From: Pararge aegeria
Lineage: Eukaryota; Arthropoda; Insecta; Lepidoptera; Nymphalidae
NCBI RefSeq assembly: GCF_905163445.1
Contig: NC_053182.1
Span: 620,001 to 684,000 of the forward strand
Direction of reading: 5' to 3'
Length of the DNA stretch: 64,000 nt
Both the position numbers and the translations under genes were made by a program. Shown here piece by piece: positions 40,565-52,235 of this stretch; position 1 is the stretch's first letter, and the number at the start of each line of letters is the position of its first letter. Under the pieces are notes generated by a model. That model worked only from the letters and a program-made list of their open reading frames with translations, was not told where the DNA came from and did no database searches.

Positions 40565-40870
40565 ATAGTGAAGTGGTTAGCATGTTTTACTGAGGATCAC
40601 GAGATTCATGATTGGAACCCCGGGTCGGGTAAAATAATTGAAGGAATTGTTTTCTTTTTGTTAGTGTTGAAATTAACTTTCGAACGGATCAGCCCGGAGT
40701 AAGAAAATTGGCGGTGTGAATCCACGTGCCTCGGAGAGAACGTTAAGCCGTCAGTCCCGTTTATAATCACCAACTTTAGATAATAGTCGTCGAAGCCCAC
40801 AAACCCGCATTGGATCAAGGAACCCAGTGCCAAGTAGTCGAACAATAATAAGCTGCGGATACTCAAACGA
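40565..40870 (+). mobile_element. SINE-D, near full length
   Basis: Head gtgaagtggttagcatgttt then gaggatcacgagattcatga and accccgggtcggg. Body gcccggagtaagaaaattgg, cggtgtgaatccacgtgcct, cggagagaacgttaagccgt and cagtcccgtttata. The 3' part (gaagcccacaaacccgcatt ggatc) resembles LINE-4 tails, so the SINE may share its 3' end with that LINE, which is a common route to mobilisation. A head-only copy lies at 3324-3395. Confidence 0.72.
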
Positions 40871-42429
40871 TGACTGACCCAATTTTAAAGTTAAATCAAC
40901 GTCAATCAAACATTTTAAACCATCAGATTTGCTCAAGCAAAAATATACATGCTTGTTTCAAGCCACTTGATGTTTAAAAGCACTTTAATTTCACTCGATG
41001 GTTAAAACTCTATTTGTGAACTTTAAAAAGAAAGATTTTCATAAAAAATCCCTCTCGAAAACCTACATAAGTGATCATTATATTCAGTAACGCGAGCTTT
41101 GTCGCGTGATTCAGAACATAGGCGTCGTTATCTCTTTGTAGTCTTGTATCTAAACTGGATGTAAATGTGTTATATGTCTGCATTATATACGCCATTTGGC
41201 ATATTAGAAGGCAGAGAAGGATTTTTATGTGTATAACTGAATACGTTTGCCTTTGTGAAGCTTATCCAATTACCCAATATAATTGGGGAAATGCTTCCTT
41301 ATTTTTGATCCCAGATTCAGACGAAAGAAGAAAGTATTGGACAGCATTCAACTCATTTGATCGTAAGTCCTATGTGTTCAACTCTGTGTATATTTTTTCA
41401 GTAAGAGGCGACGTCGTGGGTAACCCGATCTCGGATAAGTGTGGACAGTCGCTCTTCGCTGACTAAGAATCAAGCAATGTTCAGTAATACGTATTCAAAA
41501 GTTCTTAGTACCAAGATACTCGTGGGTCGAGGTCCGTTTTCCCACCACTTGTAGTATCCACTGAAAATAACTTAAAAGGCATGTTTGCAAGACAGACGCA
41601 AGATCTTGCTTTGTTATGTATCTCCAAAACATAGTAAAATAAGAATTCCAATATAGAACATATTGACTGCAAGATGGGCTGGCTCTATATTACATAGAAA
41701 TCTTAACTATACACAATTATAAATTACGTCTTATTTTGACACTGCTCCAGAATTAAACCGTGGTTGCGGCGGTTACATCTGGGTAAGATCTAGTTTCTTA
41801 TATAACATCTAAGTCTTGGACCCTTATGGCTGGGAAAACTCAATATATAAACGGTACAGAGTGGACTGAAGTTGGAAAGGACACAGTTCTAAGGTCACTT
41901 CCATGGTCAACACTGGTGACATGATAAAAATGCCTAGTACTTTTCTCTTTTAGCAAAAAAAAAGGTCTAAACGTTCTAACGTTTCCGAGAGAACAAAATT
42001 AATATTTATAAAAATTATCATAAAATTGGTCCTTTACAAAAAAGATCGTTATGAGATATTATTTTTATACTTCAGTTCTGGGTCAACGGTTCGTGAAATT
42101 CATTTTTAATAGACATTTGAAACAGGTAAATGGGGGAAATATCAATTTTCTGAATAATTAAGAAGACTCTCGGAAAAACAACACTCGACGAAAGGTAAGT
42201 TGATTCTTTTTGATGTTAATTAAACCTCTTTGCGCGAAGAAGGATTAGTGTCGAGCTGTATTTAAATGTTTGTTTTGTTTTCCCCAAGAAGCGAATGGGG
42301 TCTAAATACAAAGCAAGAATTACACAAATCTAACTTTTCAATTAAAATTAAATACTTTCAGCGGTAAATCGGAGTGTGTTTAACTGAGAGATATTTTGTT
42401 AAAACTTTAATACCAGCCCGGTAAAAGTA
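40871..42429. other. Non-coding stretch
   Basis: A 99-codon plus frame at 41167-41466 (reads ...SLFLIPDSDERRKYWTAFNS) has no firm assignment; see findings. No other feature recognised. Confidence 0.35.
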
Positions 42430-42600
42430 ATTTTTTTTTCCTGTAAAAGTTAGCTCTTCAACAGTCACCTCACCTGTTGGCGAGGACTGGAGCGTAAATA
42501 TGGTAACCGGCCTAGTCTAAGAAGGTAATACCCATATCCCTGGATCGGTATCCACGCGACGTCGTGCCGGAACACTAAATTGCTTAGCGGCACCGAAGCC
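42430..42600 (-). mobile_element. SINE-C 3' part
   Basis: Reversed it gives ggtgccgctaagcaatttag, tgttccggcacgacgtcgcg, tggataccgatccaggg, accatatttacgctccag and a degraded gtgaggtgactgttgaagag ctaac end followed by an A-rich run. The tRNA head is gone. Confidence 0.7.
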
Positions 42601-43170
42601 TTCAACCAAAATATGTATAATTTCTAACTTGGCTCTTACAGTTCCAGGCCTTGTAGAAAAAAATCAGAATCAGGATCAGAATAAATTTATTTGCTTTATT
42701 CATTGCAGTTGCATATACTCGTAGGTACTATGTTATAGTATACTTATTAATTAAAATGAGCAATTAGTTGCCAGATGAGCTAGCTCGAGCGGGGTAAGCT
42801 TCTTTTGGCAGTGTAACACGTGTTGTTATTGTTTAGTGAACTAGGTAAACAAAGGCAAAACTGGGCCAGGTTATGGTTTGGGTCTCGAACTAAATAAGCA
42901 AAACCCAATCTAGCTATTTAGGCACTCCGGGCCATAATTCTTATTTGTCTAGGAATGTCCATACCCCAAATAAGTTTCACTATTGCTAGATTCAGGAAAA
43001 TGTATTTTGAATAGGTAACTTAATACTTAGCAATAAAAAATAGGAAAAACAAATTATGAAGGTATTTTTATTAAGTTTTTGCACTCCAACAAAAAAAGCT
43101 CCTCGGAATCGCCCGGCGTTCTCGCGCGGTTTCTTTAGATATGGCCATGTATAACATAGGTGAAGATTAT
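42601..43170. other. Non-coding stretch
   Basis: 42660-42730 (ataaatttatttgctttatt) may be a LINE 3' end on the minus strand, not assignable. No gene. Confidence 0.35.
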
Positions 43171-43482
43171 TCATCATATCAACCCTTTACCGGCCCACTA
43201 TAGGGCACGGGTCCCACAATGAGAAGGGGTTAAGGCTGAAGTCCAACACGCTGGTCCAGTGCTGATTGGTGGACTTCACACACATCTTTGAGAACATTAT
43301 TCAGAACTCTCAGATATGTAGATTTCCTCACGATGTTTTCCTTCACTGTTGAAGCAAGTGATATTTTAATTGCTTAAACGCACATAACTTTGAAGAGTAC
43401 GCACCTGTAGGTGCGTACTGGGATTCGAATTCACCCTAATAAAGTAAAGTCGGAGTTCTACCCACTGGGGTGGCTATCGTGA
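43171..43482 (-). mobile_element. SINE-A, near full length
   Basis: Reversed, it runs from the tRNA-like head (cacgatagccaccccagtgg, gtagaactccgactttactt, gggtgaattcgaatccca) through aagcaattaaaatatcactt, gcttcaacagtgaaggaaaa, gtccaccaatcagcactgga and the end tagtgggccggtaaaggg. At about 312 bp it is the longest SINE-A and the best reference copy here. A 24-nt palindrome at 43396-43419 sits between head and body. Confidence 0.88.
43396..43419. repeat. Perfect palindrome inside SINE-A
   Basis: agtacgcacct (43396-43406) and aggtgcgtact (43409-43419) are exact reverse complements around gt. In the head at 33470-33483 the family reads cccagcacgcacctgtaa, so one arm is family sequence and the other an inverted addition. 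Confidence 0.9.
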
Positions 43483-44122
43483 AGGTTTCGCGCAGGTTGG
43501 TGACGCTGTAGCCAATACAATGCAGCTCAATTGATGACCTAGAGTCGTGCGCAGGCTCTAGATGCAATGTGAAATGACGAGGTCGAAGATTGCCAGATGT
43601 TAATTGTAATGTTTAGTCTAACGTATTTGAAAACGAAGTAAAGGAAATTATTACCTCCAAAGTGAGGCACCAGTTTTTGACCTTGGTCTTCATAGCTGAC
43701 CCAGAGAAATCAACTTATTAACTCTGCTACTCAAGTCTTAATACCTTCAATTAATACTTCGAACTTAAACATATTGCAGACTGCTGATTAATAATAAACA
43801 TGACATGATAAAAGAGGCGACAGACGGGATAATCTGCGATATTCTGTAAAAAAAAACCTCCAAATCCGTCAGAAATATGGGCGTTGAAGAATACAACTAA
43901 TTACCTCTCAATCAGAAATGCACAAAGTGAGTAGACCTTTAAAAATAATTTCAAGAATTTGTTTGTCGACAGCTATTTTTATAGCTTTAAGATATATTTA
44001 GCACCTTTAGTATATTAAAGTTTACTTTGTACAGTACATCTAGTGTTTGTTGTAGTACATTTAGTATAGTATTTTTATTGCGTAAAGTAGGTTTATCTAT
44101 ATATTAAGAGATCTAAGTAATT
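43483..44122. other. Non-coding stretch
   Basis: No gene or shared repeat recognised. Confidence 0.4.
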
Positions 44123-44152
44123 TCCTATCCTATCCTATCCTATCCTATCCTA
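44123..44152. repeat. (TATCC)n microsatellite
   Basis: Five to six copies of TATCC lead directly into the start of an R7 element (tactaatattataaatg). Confidence 0.95.
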
Positions 44153-44520
44153 CTAATATTATAAATGTCAATGTAAGTTTGTTTGTAACGCTTTCACGCA
44201 AAAACTGCTTAACCGATCCTCATGAAACTTTGTACACATATTCTTGGAAGTGTTAGAAGTAATATAGGATAGTTTTTATCCCGAAATTAAGCTCGGTTCC
44301 TTTGGGAGAGGGGATGAAATTGTTTGACGAAGTGAAACTGTGTAAATCTGATGAATGTGGTTGGAGATAGAGGACAGAACTCCTCAGCGGACAGCAGAAA
44401 ACCCCTCATTTAGGCTTAGCGATACTGAATACTTTAATTTTTTTTAGAACTACAAATAAACTGAATGCCACATTAAAAAAACAAAATCAAATGCAGACGA
44501 AGTCGCGGGCAATAGCTAGT
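44150..44520 (+). repeat. R7 element, near complete
   Basis: Tactaatattataaatgtca, cgcaaaaactgcttaaccga, catgaaactttgtacacata, aggatagtttttatcccgaa and a final gacgaagtcgcgggcaatag ctagtt. Start and end blocks recur at 45447-45510 and 34485-34505. It does not encode protein. By recall this is a Helitron- or RTE-derived lepidopteran repeat. Confidence 0.7.
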
Positions 44521-45446
44521 TATCAATAAATTGGTTATGATTAGGTCGTATAATGATCCTTTAAAAGCCTTCAAAGACATAGCTAAATTTGTAAACTATG
44601 AAAAGTATATTTCATAACAGATTTTGAACACCGCCATGAAATTCGATACCTCAAGTTTTTATAATAACTTGAGTGATGTTAGCGCAACAAACAAGAGCCA
44701 TATTTGGAAGAAGCTTTGTTAAGCTCTAGCTCATCATAAACAAAGAAAACATTAAGAATTTTGTTACGTTAATTGCTTTGGAAGAGGCCCATTTGTGTAT
44801 TAAACGCTCTAATTTCTCTGTCCTAACTGACGCTGGGTAAATTTTTACTGCCCTAAAATAGCACAGGGACCTCCCACGGGTCTTATATCAACACGCATTT
44901 GTGTCCAAAAGGGTATAGTCTGTGGCCGTTTGGAGTACGAGTTTTCTAAAATAATATTTTAAGTAGGTAATGTTTTGTCCACTCTTTAGGCTCAAGGTTT
45001 TACCTTGATCTAATATTTAATACCATAGATTTTTATAATTCCTCTGGTGTAACCTATAGTAGAATAATGCGCAGTTAAAAAATAACGTATAAGTTTACAG
45101 ATGTATATTTAACTGCATACTTTATCATCGTCATCAGCCCGCATGCCTCGACTACTGGACATAGCATTGAAATTTGTGGCAAAGACCTTATGGGGATTAT
45201 TACTATTTAGAGCAGTTTGCTTCATGGTTTTTCAAAAAAAACCTCCATAAACGTTGTTTTGAACAACAACCATCAAGGATTTAGAGTACGGGGCTAAGGT
45301 TTGCACTGAAAATAATGTAAAATCTCCGAAAGTAAAGTAGATTTGTGTACTTACTAAGAGGTTTCAAATCAAGATTTATATAGGTTTTGTTTCTATTGTG
45401 TTTTTATAATAGTTGTAACGAGTCGACATACATTTAAGGAATAAAA
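44521..45446. other. Non-coding stretch
   Basis: 45122-45175 (atcatcgtcatcagcccgca, gactactggacatagcattg) may be a minus-strand LINE 3' tail. Otherwise nothing recognised. Confidence 0.35.
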
Positions 45447-45510
45447 TCCTACTTATATTATAAATCCGAAAGTTTGTATGTGTTGATGGATGGATGAATG
45501 TTTGTAACTA
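45447..45510 (+). repeat. R7 element 5' scrap
   Basis: Tcctacttatattataaatc, cgaaagtttgtatgtg and gtttgtaacta match the start of 44150-44520. Confidence 0.65.
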
Positions 45511-46824
45511 AACTTATTTAACTGTCCACAGTCGGTCTACGATATGATGAAGTACAAACCATGTTCACAAGTGCTAATATTTATTTAGATTGGTAAAAAC
45601 ATAATTATAATCTGTATACTACACTACTAAGTAATACAATTTGTACGAATTCCATAGAACAGCCGTGCATGTCTCGTACCATTAGCGACCGTATTGTTTA
45701 TGCGGTAAGAACGATAATTTTAAAAATCTGCCTCTAATCACAATATTCATGATAGGCAATAATCCCGCTCCTTGCCTTCTAACATGCGCCCAACATGAAA
45801 CTAAGCCCGGCCGGGCACATTAACCGATATAATTTTTGCAAGACTATAAATTGTGAATGCGGAAAACATGCAACTCGTTAGGCGGACTTTTTGTACATAA
45901 TATTGCACGTTGATTGTTCGGAGGCACGTATCGCCTATAATATTTTAGGCTTTTTATTGCGAAGCCGTAAAACTGAACAGGCGTTATTCGTAGTGCTTGC
46001 AAAGTGGGAAGGTGAATCGTTCACATAGAGGTTCCATACTGTAATATTAATATGTGTACGATCAGCTAATAATATGGAACGGGATTTCAGCAACTTTCTG
46101 ATATATGTCGTGAGACTAAGAAATTTTCTCATTGTTCCTATGCGCATCTTCAGAAAGCAATCTATATGCGAAGCAAATAAAAAAAAATGAACTTTTATCC
46201 TGTTTTAAAAATTAAGTTTCAAATACAATGTACTATGGATATATTCCATCCCCTTAAAAGAACTTTCTTTCGCTGTTTAATCAAATTCCCCCTATGGGGT
46301 TAGAGGAAGAATTTCGCTGTAGCTTGTATGTTAATCGGTTAGGACAAACCATATAAATTAAAAGAAAATGTTGTTAAATTAAACCCCGCTTTCGTAATGA
46401 GCTACTCTGAACAAGGATTAGGAGGAACAGGAAACAGTTCATAATCTTTGGACAAACCGCGAACAAAAAACAGAGCTACCTGTGAATGGCTTACAAACTT
46501 TCAAGGGATTAATGTCCCGGACTTCAAGACGTTGCACATTTACAATTCAAGAGATTTGTAAGACGCTAAGTGGAACCGTTTTAAAATAGCCTGGAATGCT
46601 TCGTTTTGTTGTTTTATTGTTTTCTCGCCCATCCCTTAGTTGAGTGTTAATTTTTGTAAAAGCTGGTGTTTATTTGAGCTTAAATATTACTTGCTAAGTT
46701 AATTACGTTTTGGTTCTGTTGTCTGTTCTTTGCCATATTTTTTATATTACTAGGTTTATATACTTTAGAAGAAAAAAAATAAGAAAAAAAACAGTAAGGA
46801 GTATACAGTAAGCAATGTAGAGAC
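45511..46824. other. Non-coding stretch
   Basis: No gene or shared repeat. 45775-45850 is GC-richer (aagcccggccgggcac is a small palindrome). Confidence 0.4.
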
Positions 46825-46910
46825 GTTATCCTTGCATGCCATGCGAAATCATTCTCTGTTATAGGCGAGGTGTTTCCAGTTCCCATCAGGTGGGCCATCC
46901 GCGTGGTCTG
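46825..46910 (-). repeat. R1 repeat, 5' fragment
   Basis: Reversed: gaccacgcggatggcccacc, tgatgggaactggaaacacc, tcgcctataac and catggcatgcaagg, the start of R1. Confidence 0.6.
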
Positions 46911-47361
46911 TCAAATATAACTATGAAAAAAAATGCGATTTTGTATATTTCAAACCCAATTTTCTCCAAATATGACACAATCAATTGTTGACAGGGCAGT
47001 TAAAATTACGACAAAGTCTCATACAATAATCCATCACTGGCGTTTATTAATAATAAACTTTGCACTTTGTGCTTCGCCGCCTTTTAACGTAATTTATGTT
47101 CCGGGATGGCAACTTGAAACAGTTATTTACGTGGAAGTTATTTTGATTAAATTCACGGTTGCCGGTTGCGGAGTCGAAGTCAAACACAAAGTTAGAAGTC
47201 GGCCAGATTAGCCGGATTCCGCGAGATGGTACAAGTTGCGTATGCACGTGAATGCTACATGGCCAACCGTGAATGGACAGCGTTAGTTCACTAACAGTTA
47301 GAAATTTATTAAAGTGGAGTGGAAGCTGGACACATATCAACACTTAGTCGAATAGATGTGT
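46911..47361. other. Non-coding stretch
   Basis: Two overlapping opposite frames of about 95 codons (46933-47343) are antisense images of one another with no known domain. 47150-47230 is GC-richer. Confidence 0.35.
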
Positions 47362-47600
47362 CAACGGCTGATTGGTGCAGTGGGTAGCGACCTTGCTTTT
47401 TAAGTCCTAGCTGTGGGTTTGGTTCCCACAACCTCGAAAAAGTTTGTGTTATGAACATTAGGGTATTTCAGTCTCAGAGTGTTTATAACATATATAAGTA
47501 TTTATGTATATCATTCACAAAAATATTTATCAGTCATCTTAGTACCCATAAAACAAGTTACGCTTTACTTAGGGCTAGAATAGTACTGTTGTAAGGTACC
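47362..47600 (+). mobile_element. SINE-B, near full length
   Basis: Caacggctgattggtgcagt, gggtagcgaccttgcttttt, gctgtgggtttggttcccac, tattttatcagtcatc-like (aatatttatcagtcatctta), gtacccataaaacaagttac and gctttacttagggctag. Head, body and tail are in order. Best plus-strand SINE-B reference copy. Confidence 0.88.
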
Positions 47601-48360
47601 TTTTGAGGTATTATTAAACCAAAATACAAATAAATAGCATTTCATTTTGTCTGTGATTTCGATAATATGCCTCCAAATTATTTAGCGAATTGTATAACGA
47701 AAATATACTGAAGTAAATACAAGTGAACTACTTGTCGGACATTTCAAGATTCCTTAGAAAGAGGACTAATTAAATTATTGACAAAAATTCTCGTTTGACT
47801 GCTAGAGGTAGGTACAATATAATTACTCTGGCATACACAAACTCATCATAACCGTAGCGTGTGCTCGTAGTGTCGTAGCAGTATTCCCGTAGAGCGACTA
47901 CGCACCACACATACAAACTTGACGACTTCCTAGCCAACACGTCTCGCTCACATACCGTTTGTATGTGAGCAAGTATTGGCCGGGTTGCTTAAAACGTAGA
48001 TACTTTAAAGGTTTTTGCTTTAATAGGTAAGTCAAAAAATCTCAAATTATCTTGTCTGTTTTGATTTAAGCCAGTAAATAACATTTATACATAGTAAATG
48101 ACTTGTAAAAGGTCACAGAGGGTTCGTATAAAAATATAAAATAATATTTTTCCTTCACTCTTGTTTCGCTCACAAAAAGGCGCTCAGTTGATTTAATTCA
48201 TTGTATTTTCGAGGAACATTTATAACCCGGTCAGGGCCACTGCTTACAATCCTTGTTTAAGCCCATTCCATACGTACCAACTTAGCAACATCTTCCAAGT
48301 TTGCTCTTACTCCATACACTCGTAACAGTACTATATATCGGATACAGTTAGGTATTTAAA
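47601..48360. other. Non-coding stretch with a small hairpin
   Basis: gctcacatac-cgttt-gtatgtgagc at 47946-47970 is a 10-bp perfect hairpin, flanked by agccaa and ttggcc that extend it imperfectly. No gene. Confidence 0.5.
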
Positions 48361-48415
48361 TTCAAATTCAAAATCATTCTTTTCAAGTAGGCCTAATTAA
48401 TAAGCACTTTCTTTA
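48361..48415 (-). mobile_element. LINE 3' tail, family unassigned
   Basis: Ttcaaattcaaaatcattct, tttcaagtaggcctaattaa and taagcacttt match 59640-59690 (aaaattcatttattttaagt, agcacttttgaaatgtcaag). Reversed, it ends in a aatttgaatttgaa tail. Confidence 0.55.
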
Positions 48416-48779
48416 TAATAATGAAATAATTGTTGGAACACATATAAACAATAAGTTTCCAAGTAACCTAAAACAACAGGTGGTGTTCAACACTAATGTT
48501 AAGTCAGTGCGTGTGTCGATGCTGTAGTCGTAATGCAAAGATTCCTTAGTAGTAACTTGGGATGAACATGACGTAATGATATCGTACACAGATGATAAAT
48601 GATAGGCTCTTAAAGGCGCTCAATTTCACCCGACCTCATATAATCGTTTACCCTTAAATGCCTTATAATGTAGCCGGGATTTTATTTATGACGTCATCGA
48701 TTATGCCTTTGTGGGTACAGTGTCATTTAAGTTTCATGTCATTGAAGGAAGCTCGATACAATATTTTAGCTTACAACTA
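48416..48779. other. Non-coding stretch
   Basis: No gene recognised; the first 150 bases may continue the LINE remnant. Confidence 0.35.
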
Positions 48780-48975
48780 TTTTAGATTAAATTGCTATGT
48801 CGCAGTTTGAGATTTTGCTTGAATACTTTTAAACTAAAATCGTTTTTTGGCACCTTAGTTCTAGAATGAACCTACTTTTAAAATTTCAAGTTTTTAGGCC
48901 TTATAGTTTCTGAGATTTCGTGATAAGTCAGTAAGTGAGTGAGTGAGTCAGTCGTTTACTCTTGTATATATTTAG
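48780..48975 (+). repeat. Dispersed repeat ending in a gagt array
   Basis: Ggccttatagtttctgagat then ttcgtgataagtcagtaagt and gagtgagtgagtcagtcg is an end I recall from a common lepidopteran repeat with variable (gtga)n. No second copy is present here. Confidence 0.4.
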
Positions 48976-49775
48976 AAGAACATATAAGAAATTAGTTTCC
49001 CATCGCCCTTACCTCACGAATCCTCTGTAAATTCGGCTTTGATCACTAGCCAATAAAGTGAAAAAAAATTCGTGATCTGATTCATTATTCAGATTAACAT
49101 CCTTCGTGACGACGAAGTATGACTTACGTTATCGAGTGATCTTGTTTTTTGTTCACAACGCTATTCAATATTCCGTCTAGAAATCGCAATCGCTTTAAAA
49201 ACGAACGCTAAAACGGATCGCATAAATTTGCATGACAAACGCTCGCCGCACCGGGGGACATTACTTTTTTTAAGAAAAATATGACAACCTTCCCTCGATG
49301 GAGTTTCCAGGTCTATTTCCATAAATAATAAATAACGATCGAAGACGGAGCAAAAAGTATTCGGCGATATTTATTCTGTTCGCGAATTTTCATCCACTTA
49401 TCGAGTTTTATACCGAGTGCGGAACCCGCGGGCAAGGCGCGTTCAATCTTTGTATGCTAATATAAAATCGTAACTGTTTATTTATATGTTTAAACAAATT
49501 TGGGTACAAACAATACGAGCGTATTGTTCATAGCTGTATGCGCAGAATTAAGTATATTTATAGTATATTTATCACTGTTTACTTATTATAGATATATATT
49601 TATATTTATATTATATAAATATTTATTATATTATTTTTATGTATTTTGTATATATAGTATATTCGAATGTTATTGTATTAGTATGTAGAATTTTGTTATT
49701 ATTTAGATATATTAAATATACTTAGTAGTTATGAAATATATTGTACCTTTATTTGACCTATACCACAATTAAATC
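48976..49775. other. Non-coding stretch, GC-richer in part
   Basis: 49175-49260 and 49335-49445 are CpG-rich (aacgctcgccgcaccggggg, gtgcggaacccgcgggcaag) and belong to no repeat family here. 49540-49720 is very AT-rich. No gene. Confidence 0.4.
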
Positions 49776-49915
49776 ATCTTACTCACATCCTGGGGTAGCT
49801 GGAAGAGATCTCTTATAGAGATAAGCTTTCCTTTGTACACTTCATGTTTCTTATGTTCACAATCACAATTTATGGTACATAAATAATAAATAAATAAATA
49901 AATAAATAAGACAAT
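49776..49915 (+). mobile_element. LINE 3' UTR with (AAAT)n end
   Basis: Catcctggggtagctggaag, agatctcttatagagataag and ctttcctttgtacacttcat resemble the LINE-3 tail layout (stem gatctctt/agagat then ttcctttgtaca). It ends in ataaataaataaataaataa at 49884-49910, a typical LINE microsatellite tail. Confidence 0.6.
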
Positions 49916-50949
49916 ATAAATCTTTATTTAGCTATTATTACATGCAGTGCACTGTGTCCAAAAACAGAAAAAAAAACCCTCAGAACGTGTCACTAGTGCC
50001 GCCGAATAGTGCTAGCTCACAATCTTTTCCATTTTTACCATTTTATGGTAAAATAATTACTGTTAACCGCTAAATGAATGTAGTGACCACCCTTTCGAGA
50101 AACAGTAGGTACTAAAGTGTGTACGCGGTTTCTGTATATTCTTAATTCTGTGGCACAGCCACAACCAAAACTTTTAAAACTTTGGATTATAAATTTTAAA
50201 CCTAATCTATAAACAAGGAGATATTCATATATTTTAATGTTCATCTTCTTCTTAATGTTTCGAATCTGGAAACCTGCACTTTGGGCACAGCAGCTCAGCT
50301 TTGCCTTATATCCCTCTGGATAAACTGACTATTACCATAGTTGGTAATGGCTAAAAGTTCATACTTGTTATATGACCAAGAAGCTCCAACTTTTTTTTTT
50401 TGACACTAAAATTAATCTCCCGTTTTTTCCCAACGCATTGGTTTCATTTGACCTTGTCTCTTCAGGATATCCTTTCATTCTACAAACCCTCATTTTAAAC
50501 TAAATAATTTCCCAACGGCAAAAGCTATTAGCTTTACAATAGTAAATGTTTGTCGGTTTATATTTTTATGGATTTATGTGGGTGGTTGTGCGTATTAATA
50601 CACTAGAAACTAGTCACCAATATAAAAAAAAATAAAGAATATATAATTTAAATAACTACTGTTAAGTTAACGTTACCAATTGGAGCTTAGTGTGTGTTAT
50701 TAACTTGATTTCATAGAAAATTATTTCCCTGATCCTAAGTGTTGTACAAGAATCGATTATTTTTTCTCGCCTTCCAGTTCTTACCGCTTTGTTAGCGATG
50801 TCTTATGAAAATTGAAGGAAGAACTTTTAATAAAACCTCTTTATCTTTTTATAATTCGAGAAATTCTTTTCTGTAATGGACGAGGTGGAGCATCCGCCAA
50901 AGAATTATTGTGCGCATAAAATTATTCTTCTTCGCAATTTTTCTGGCTT
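49916..50949. other. Non-coding stretch
   Basis: No gene or shared repeat recognised. Confidence 0.4.
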
Positions 50950-51172
50950 CTCGATTGCCGGCAGGGGCAATATGGGAATTTATTAGTTCCGAATTTTCTC
51001 TGTTCTGGTCTTGTGGAAGGCTTCGGCCATGGCTAGTTACCACCCTACGATGTTGCTTAGAAGCTGATAACGGGTACGGGTTAAATATATCTGAAATACC
51101 ACAAGTTAGACCATCTTTGACTGCATCAGCACTTACCAAAAGATCAGATTACAGTCACGGGCGTAATTGTAA
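50950..51172 (+). mobile_element. SINE-C, 5'-truncated and internally deleted
   Basis: Cgattgccggcaggggcaat, atgggaatttattagttccg, ttctggtcttgtggaaggct, tcggccatggctagttacca and agatcagattacagtcacgg are in order. The gacgtgccg block is deleted. Both open frames across it (about 95 codons each) are by-products. Confidence 0.8.
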
Positions 51173-51309
51173 TTGTGTAGCTATGTGTGATTTTTAGTAT
51201 TTTCCGTATCAAAACTATCTTATTGGCTCTATTTGCAAAGGTCACTAGTCTGGTAATGTCGTCTTCTTTATTTTTGTTGTATTTTTTTTTCCTTTAGTAT
51301 GCAGTTAAA

Positions 51310-51445
51310 TGAATTAATGAATAAATACACTTTTATTCTAAACCAAAGAAAACAGCAGTTATAGAGATATAAACATAAGAAAAAACATAGAGCAAGAGGG
51401 TACAATTTGGTGGCCTTATCTATATACCTAGTGATGTCTTCCATA
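51310..51445 (-). mobile_element. LINE 3' UTR, LINE-3-like
   Basis: Reversed: ggaagacatcactaggtata, tagataaggccaccaaattg, taccctcttgctctatgttt and aataaaagtgtatttattca. The small stem plus aaggcc and the AATAAA end place it with LINE-3 tails. Confidence 0.6.
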
Positions 51446-51712
51446 AACAACTAATCGCTACATAGTGGTCAGATGTTGAAAGAAATAAATACGCCTGCAA
51501 GAAACTCAGTACTTTCACCTTTCCTTAGTAAAAATATCGTGATTTAACATCATCTAATATATTTCAATGTTCTGTGCAAATATATTTTAAAAGATGAACT
51601 ACTACAATTTTAAATTAACCGACATTAATGCGAGAGTAAATAATAATATTATCGGTGGTGTAAAACACAACGGCGTAAATCAACAATTTCATTCAAATCA
51701 TTTCCGTATGAT
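51446..51712. other. Non-coding stretch
   Basis: Nothing recognised. Confidence 0.35.
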
Positions 51713-52025
51713 TGAAAATTAATATTCGAATCATAAAATTGTCATAACAAATACAAAAACCATTACGCACTCTGTCACGCCTCCGAATTGAAATAAGCCG
51801 AAATTCCAATAAACCTTTATTCGCAACGCCGTATTTATTCTGCGAAAAGCAAATAAATACAAAAACATACAAAGTGGGATGGCAACTCAACCGCGGAACA
51901 GTGGCGCCCGCGAAGAGGTAATTGTGATATTAAAAGTAAAGCGTTTCTCATTATGGAATAATAAAAAACGTGTCAAGCGGAGCGCGAAAAGTACAATTGA
52001 AAAACGCCAGCGGCAGCAGTCAAGA
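51713..52025 (+). repeat. Diverged duplicate element, copy 1
   Basis: About 300 bp alignable with 54990-55275 on the same strand: cattacgcactctg, ttccaataaac.tttatt, then a well-conserved core from 51917 (ggtaattgtgatattaaaag, taaagcgttt, aataataaaaa, gtacaat). In the core, 12 of 13 substitutions are transitions. It is GC-richer than its flanks. No frame is conserved between the copies, so this is non-coding. It could be an old dispersed repeat or a duplicated regulatory or RNA element. Confidence 0.75.
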
Positions 52026-52235
52026 AAGCTTTTTACCGTTTCCGAACTAGAGCGTGCGTTCGGCCCCTAAGCCACCGAGGCTGGGAACCTTGCCACTTTG
52101 CTAATTTCTTAACCTTGTTAAGCGGGCACATGTCGTATTTAGGGCGTGGCGCTTTCGTAGGGTTCCGCTTTCAAATGAGAACAGATGAACTAAAAATACG
52201 CAGTGCCATCCAATACAAATTGTATGTATTAGAAT

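Noticed and set aside
48940..48955. CRISPR-like or structured array of gagt units
   Set aside because: Units of 4 bp without spacers; it is the variable end of a dispersed repeat.
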